Source: Clostridia bacterium
GTDB taxonomy: Bacteria > Bacillota > Clostridia > Christensenellales > Borkfalkiaceae
DNA length: 64,000 bases
Assembly (NCBI GenBank): GCA_900770945.1
Contig: CAAGME010000006.1
Coordinates: 1 to 64,000 of the forward strand
Direction: 5' to 3'
How positions within the stretch are numbered: the first letter of the stretch is position 1; the number at the start of each line of letters is the position of its first letter. A program made the translations under genes and the position numbers. Under the pieces are notes generated by a model that was given only the letters and a program-made list of their open reading frames with translations, was not told where the DNA came from and did not search any database. Shown here one piece after another: positions 62,205-64,000 of this stretch.

Positions 62205-63134
62205 ATGAAAATATATAATTCGGTTGCCGAGCTTGTCGGCAAAACACCGCTTTTAGAGCTTAAAAACATCGAAAAAAAGTACGGCTTAAAAGCTAAGCTC
62301 GTAGCTAAGCTCGAATATTTCAACCCGGCAGGGTCCGTCAAGGACAGAGTGGCGAAGTTTATGATTGACGACGCCGAAAAGCGCGGCGTTTTGAAAGAAG
62401 GTTCCGTTATAATAGAGCCGACTTCGGGCAACACCGGCATAGGGCTTTCGGCGATTGCCGCTTCGAAAGGGTATCGCGTAATTATCGTTATGCCGGAAAC
62501 TATGTCCGTTGAAAGAAGAAAGCTCATGAAAGGTTACGGTGCGGAACTTGTGTTGACGCCGGGCAACCTCGGTATGAAGGGAGCGATTGCAAAAGCGGAA
62601 GAGTTAAAAAACGAAATTCCCGGCGGGGTCGTTATGGGGCAATTCGTAAATCCGTCCAACCCTAAGGCGCATTATATGACCACCGGACCGGAAATTTTCG
62701 AAGACACGAACGGCAAGGTCGATTATTTTGTTGCGGGCGTAGGCACGGGCGGCACGATAACGGGCGTAGGCAGGTTTTTGAAGGAAAAGTTGCCGAACGT
62801 TAAAATCGTAGCCGTGGAACCCGCTACTTCCGCAGTGCTTTCGACGGGCGTTGCGGGAGCGCACAAAATTCAAGGTATAGGCGCGGGTTTTGTCCCGGAA
62901 ATTCTCGATACTAAGATTTACGACGAGGTTATCCCCGGTTCCGACGAGGACGCTTTTAAGTTCGGAAAAGAGATGGGAAAAACCGAAGGCGTGCTTGTGG
63001 GTATATCCTCGGGAGCAGCGCTATCCGCTGCGATAAGCGTTGCAAAAAGGAAAGAAGCCGAGGGCAAGACAATCGTCGTTTTGATGCCGGACACGGGCGA
63101 AAGATATCTTTCCACCGCTTTGTTTGAAGAGTAA
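62205..63134 (+). CDS. cysK: Cysteine synthase (O-acetylserine sulfhydrylase)
   Basis: It makes cysteine from O-acetylserine and sulfide in the cytoplasm, using PLP. The 309-residue protein has the PLP lysine K46 in FNPAGSVKDRVA, the substrate loop EPTSGNTGIGLS, the phosphate-binding GVGTGGTITGVG and LVGISSGAALSAA near the C-terminus. Length matches CysK/CysM. I chose ATG 62205, with AAAGGAGA upstream; the longer frame has no ribosome site. The operator overlapping the transcription start suggests control by cysteine or sulfur supply. Confidence 0.95.
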   Translation: MKIYNSVAELVGKTPLLELKNIEKKYGLKAKLVAKLEYFNPAGSVKDRVAKFMIDDAEKRGVLKEGSVIIEPTSGNTGIGLSAIAASKGYRVIIVMPETMSVERRKLMKGYGAELVLTPGNLGMKGAIAKAEELKNEIPGGVVMGQFVNPSNPKAHYMTTGPEIFEDTNGKVDYFVAGVGTGGTITGVGRFLKEKLPNVKIVAVEPATSAVLSTGVAGAHKIQGIGAGFVPEILDTKIYDEVIPGSDEDAFKFGKEMGKTEGVLVGISSGAALSAAISVAKRKEAEGKTIVVLMPDTGERYLSTALFEE

Positions 63135-63169
63135 AAAACGGCAATAATCGACTTATAGAAGGGCTTTTA

Positions 63170-63220
63170 ATGAAAATTTTAGTGGCGATGAGCGGCGGCG
63201 GAACGATAGTAAGCGGATAA
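63170..63220 (+). pseudogene. Short frame resembling the N-terminus of MnmA, probable remnant
   Basis: The frame reads MKILVAMSGGGTIVSG and then stops. MKxLVAMSGG is the usual opening of tRNA 2-thiouridylase MnmA (SGGVDSS PP-loop), but the loop is broken and nothing of the rest follows. AATCGACTTATAG lies directly upstream (63146-63158). It could equally be a chance frame. Confidence 0.3.
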
Positions 63221-63257
63221 AAATATTTTTTACCGAGCAAAAACAAGGTGAAAAAGG

Positions 63258-63286
63258 TTGCTTATAATATTGTTTTGTGTTACAAT
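63258..63286 (+). promoter_or_regulatory. Promoter of the MATE gene
   Basis: TTGCTT (63258-63263), 17-bp spacer, TACAAT (63281-63286). Confidence 0.6.
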
Positions 63287-63369
63287 ACGGCATATAAGCG
63301 TTTGACGAAAATACAAACTAACAAAAAGGAGTAAAGGCTTTCGGAAACGAGAGCTTTATTTGGTTTTTT

Positions 63370-64000
63370 ATGGAAGAAAACTTATTCGATAAAACCGAGC
63401 CGTCGCCGAAAGTCGCCTTAGCCGTACCCGACGAGGTAATCCGTGGAGATAAAAACAATTTGCCGCCCGACGCTTCCGATGTTTTCGACCCGCCCAAGCG
63501 GACGGACAAGTTCACCGAAGGCTCGCTTTGGAAAAACATTTTCGTTTTTTCTCTGCCGCTCATATTTTCGCAAGTTCTGCAAGTGCTTTTTAACATGTCG
63601 GACGTTGCCGTCGTCGGTAAGTTCGCAAGTTCAGACGCTATGGGTTCCGTCGGTTCGACCACTACCCTCGTTACGCTGTTTACGGGTTTTTTGATAGGTC
63701 TTGGCGCGGGTATAAACGTCAAAGCGGCGCAGTTCCTCGGAGCGAAGCGCGATAAGGACGTCGAGGAAACGGTGCATACGTCGTTTTTGATTAGCCTTAT
63801 CGCCGGCGCGATAGTGTGCGTTGCCTGCTTCTTTTTGGGCAGAATCATGCTCGTTTTATTAGAAACGAACGCCGAGCTTTTGGACGGAGCGGTGCTTTAC
63901 TTTAAAATTTACGCGTTAGGCATGCCCGCGCTTGCCGTGTTCAACTTTGCAAGCGGCGTTCTCAGCGCGAAAGGCGATACAAAACGTCCGCTCATATATC
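63370..64000 (+). CDS. MATE-family efflux transporter, 5' part only
   Basis: The first 210 residues are in the window; the gene runs off the right edge without a stop. After a hydrophilic N-terminus of about 50 residues come helices typical of MATE exporters: GSLWKNIFVFSLPLIFSQVLQVLFNMSDVAVVGKFAS, then VGSTTTLVTLFTGFLIGLGAGINVKAAQFLGAKRDKD, and ALAVFNFASGVLSAKGDTKRPL. Family members expel drugs or metabolites using Na+ or H+ gradients. ATG 63370 is the only sensible start in frame, but the strong AAAAAGGAG lies about 40 bases upstream, so initiation may be unusual. Confidence 0.88.
   Translation, partial: MEENLFDKTEPSPKVALAVPDEVIRGDKNNLPPDASDVFDPPKRTDKFTEGSLWKNIFVFSLPLIFSQVLQVLFNMSDVAVVGKFASSDAMGSVGSTTTLVTLFTGFLIGLGAGINVKAAQFLGAKRDKDVEETVHTSFLISLIAGAIVCVACFFLGRIMLVLLETNAELLDGAVLYFKIYALGMPALAVFNFASGVLSAKGDTKRPLIY

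Overview
The window reads as chromosomal DNA of a spore-forming, Gram-positive Clostridia-type bacterium (Bacillota), probably an uncultured gut lineage. The reasons are spmA/spmB, AgrC-like GHKL kinases with LytTR regulators, strong AGGAGG ribosome binding sites, TTGACA-N17-TATAAT promoters, Firmicute-style FMN, Mn and L10 leader RNAs, and large secreted glycosidases with Ig-like and He_PIG modules. No taxon is proven by the sequence alone. I saw no tRNA, rRNA, CRISPR array, phage or insertion sequence.

Layout. 1-6.3 kb: the 3' end of a leucine-rich-repeat surface protein, a first kinase/LytTR pair, and a polar amino-acid ABC operon whose binding protein appears circularly permuted. 6.4-11 kb, mostly minus strand: adenine deaminase, a RibU riboflavin uptake protein under an FMN riboswitch, an Xre regulator, and spmBA. 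11-19.8 kb: metG-tatD-rsmA, a Cys-rich coat-like protein, a BRO-N/DinD-like gene flanked by a perfect 37-bp direct repeat, a CPA2 antiporter and an acidic protein of unknown role. 20-23.5 kb: rpmG-secE-nusG-rplK-rplA and rplJ-rplL with ribosomal leader RNAs.

23.7-53.8 kb is the most distinctive part. A second LytTR/GHKL pair (order regulator then kinase) is followed by about 27 kb of exported proteins: four GH3 glycosidases whose domains run in reversed order (sandwich and FnIII before the TIM barrel), two Ig-like/beta-propeller membrane proteins each directly downstream of a GH3, CBM-like lipoproteins, and two short peptides, each translated just before a large exported protein. The promoter of the regulator and the promoter at the head of the island carry the same pair of 9-bp direct repeats with identical 21-bp periodicity and identical distance to the -35 box. 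This points to one LytTR regulator controlling itself and the island. No sugar transporter lies within the island.

54-64 kb: a RelQ-type alarmone synthetase coupled to a HEPN protein, a MacB-like ABC-FtsX exporter (minus), an OadB/OadG-like pair behind a yybP-ykoY (Mn) riboswitch without alpha or biotin subunits, a membrane protein, an EamA transporter, cysK with a palindromic operator, a short mnmA-like remnant, and the start of a MATE exporter running off the window.

Several intergenic gaps hold modular short repeats: arrays of covarying mini-hairpins joined by a constant 6-7 nt spacer, and scattered copies of AATCGNCTTATAG. All assignments are from reading motifs and domain patterns; no database search was run.
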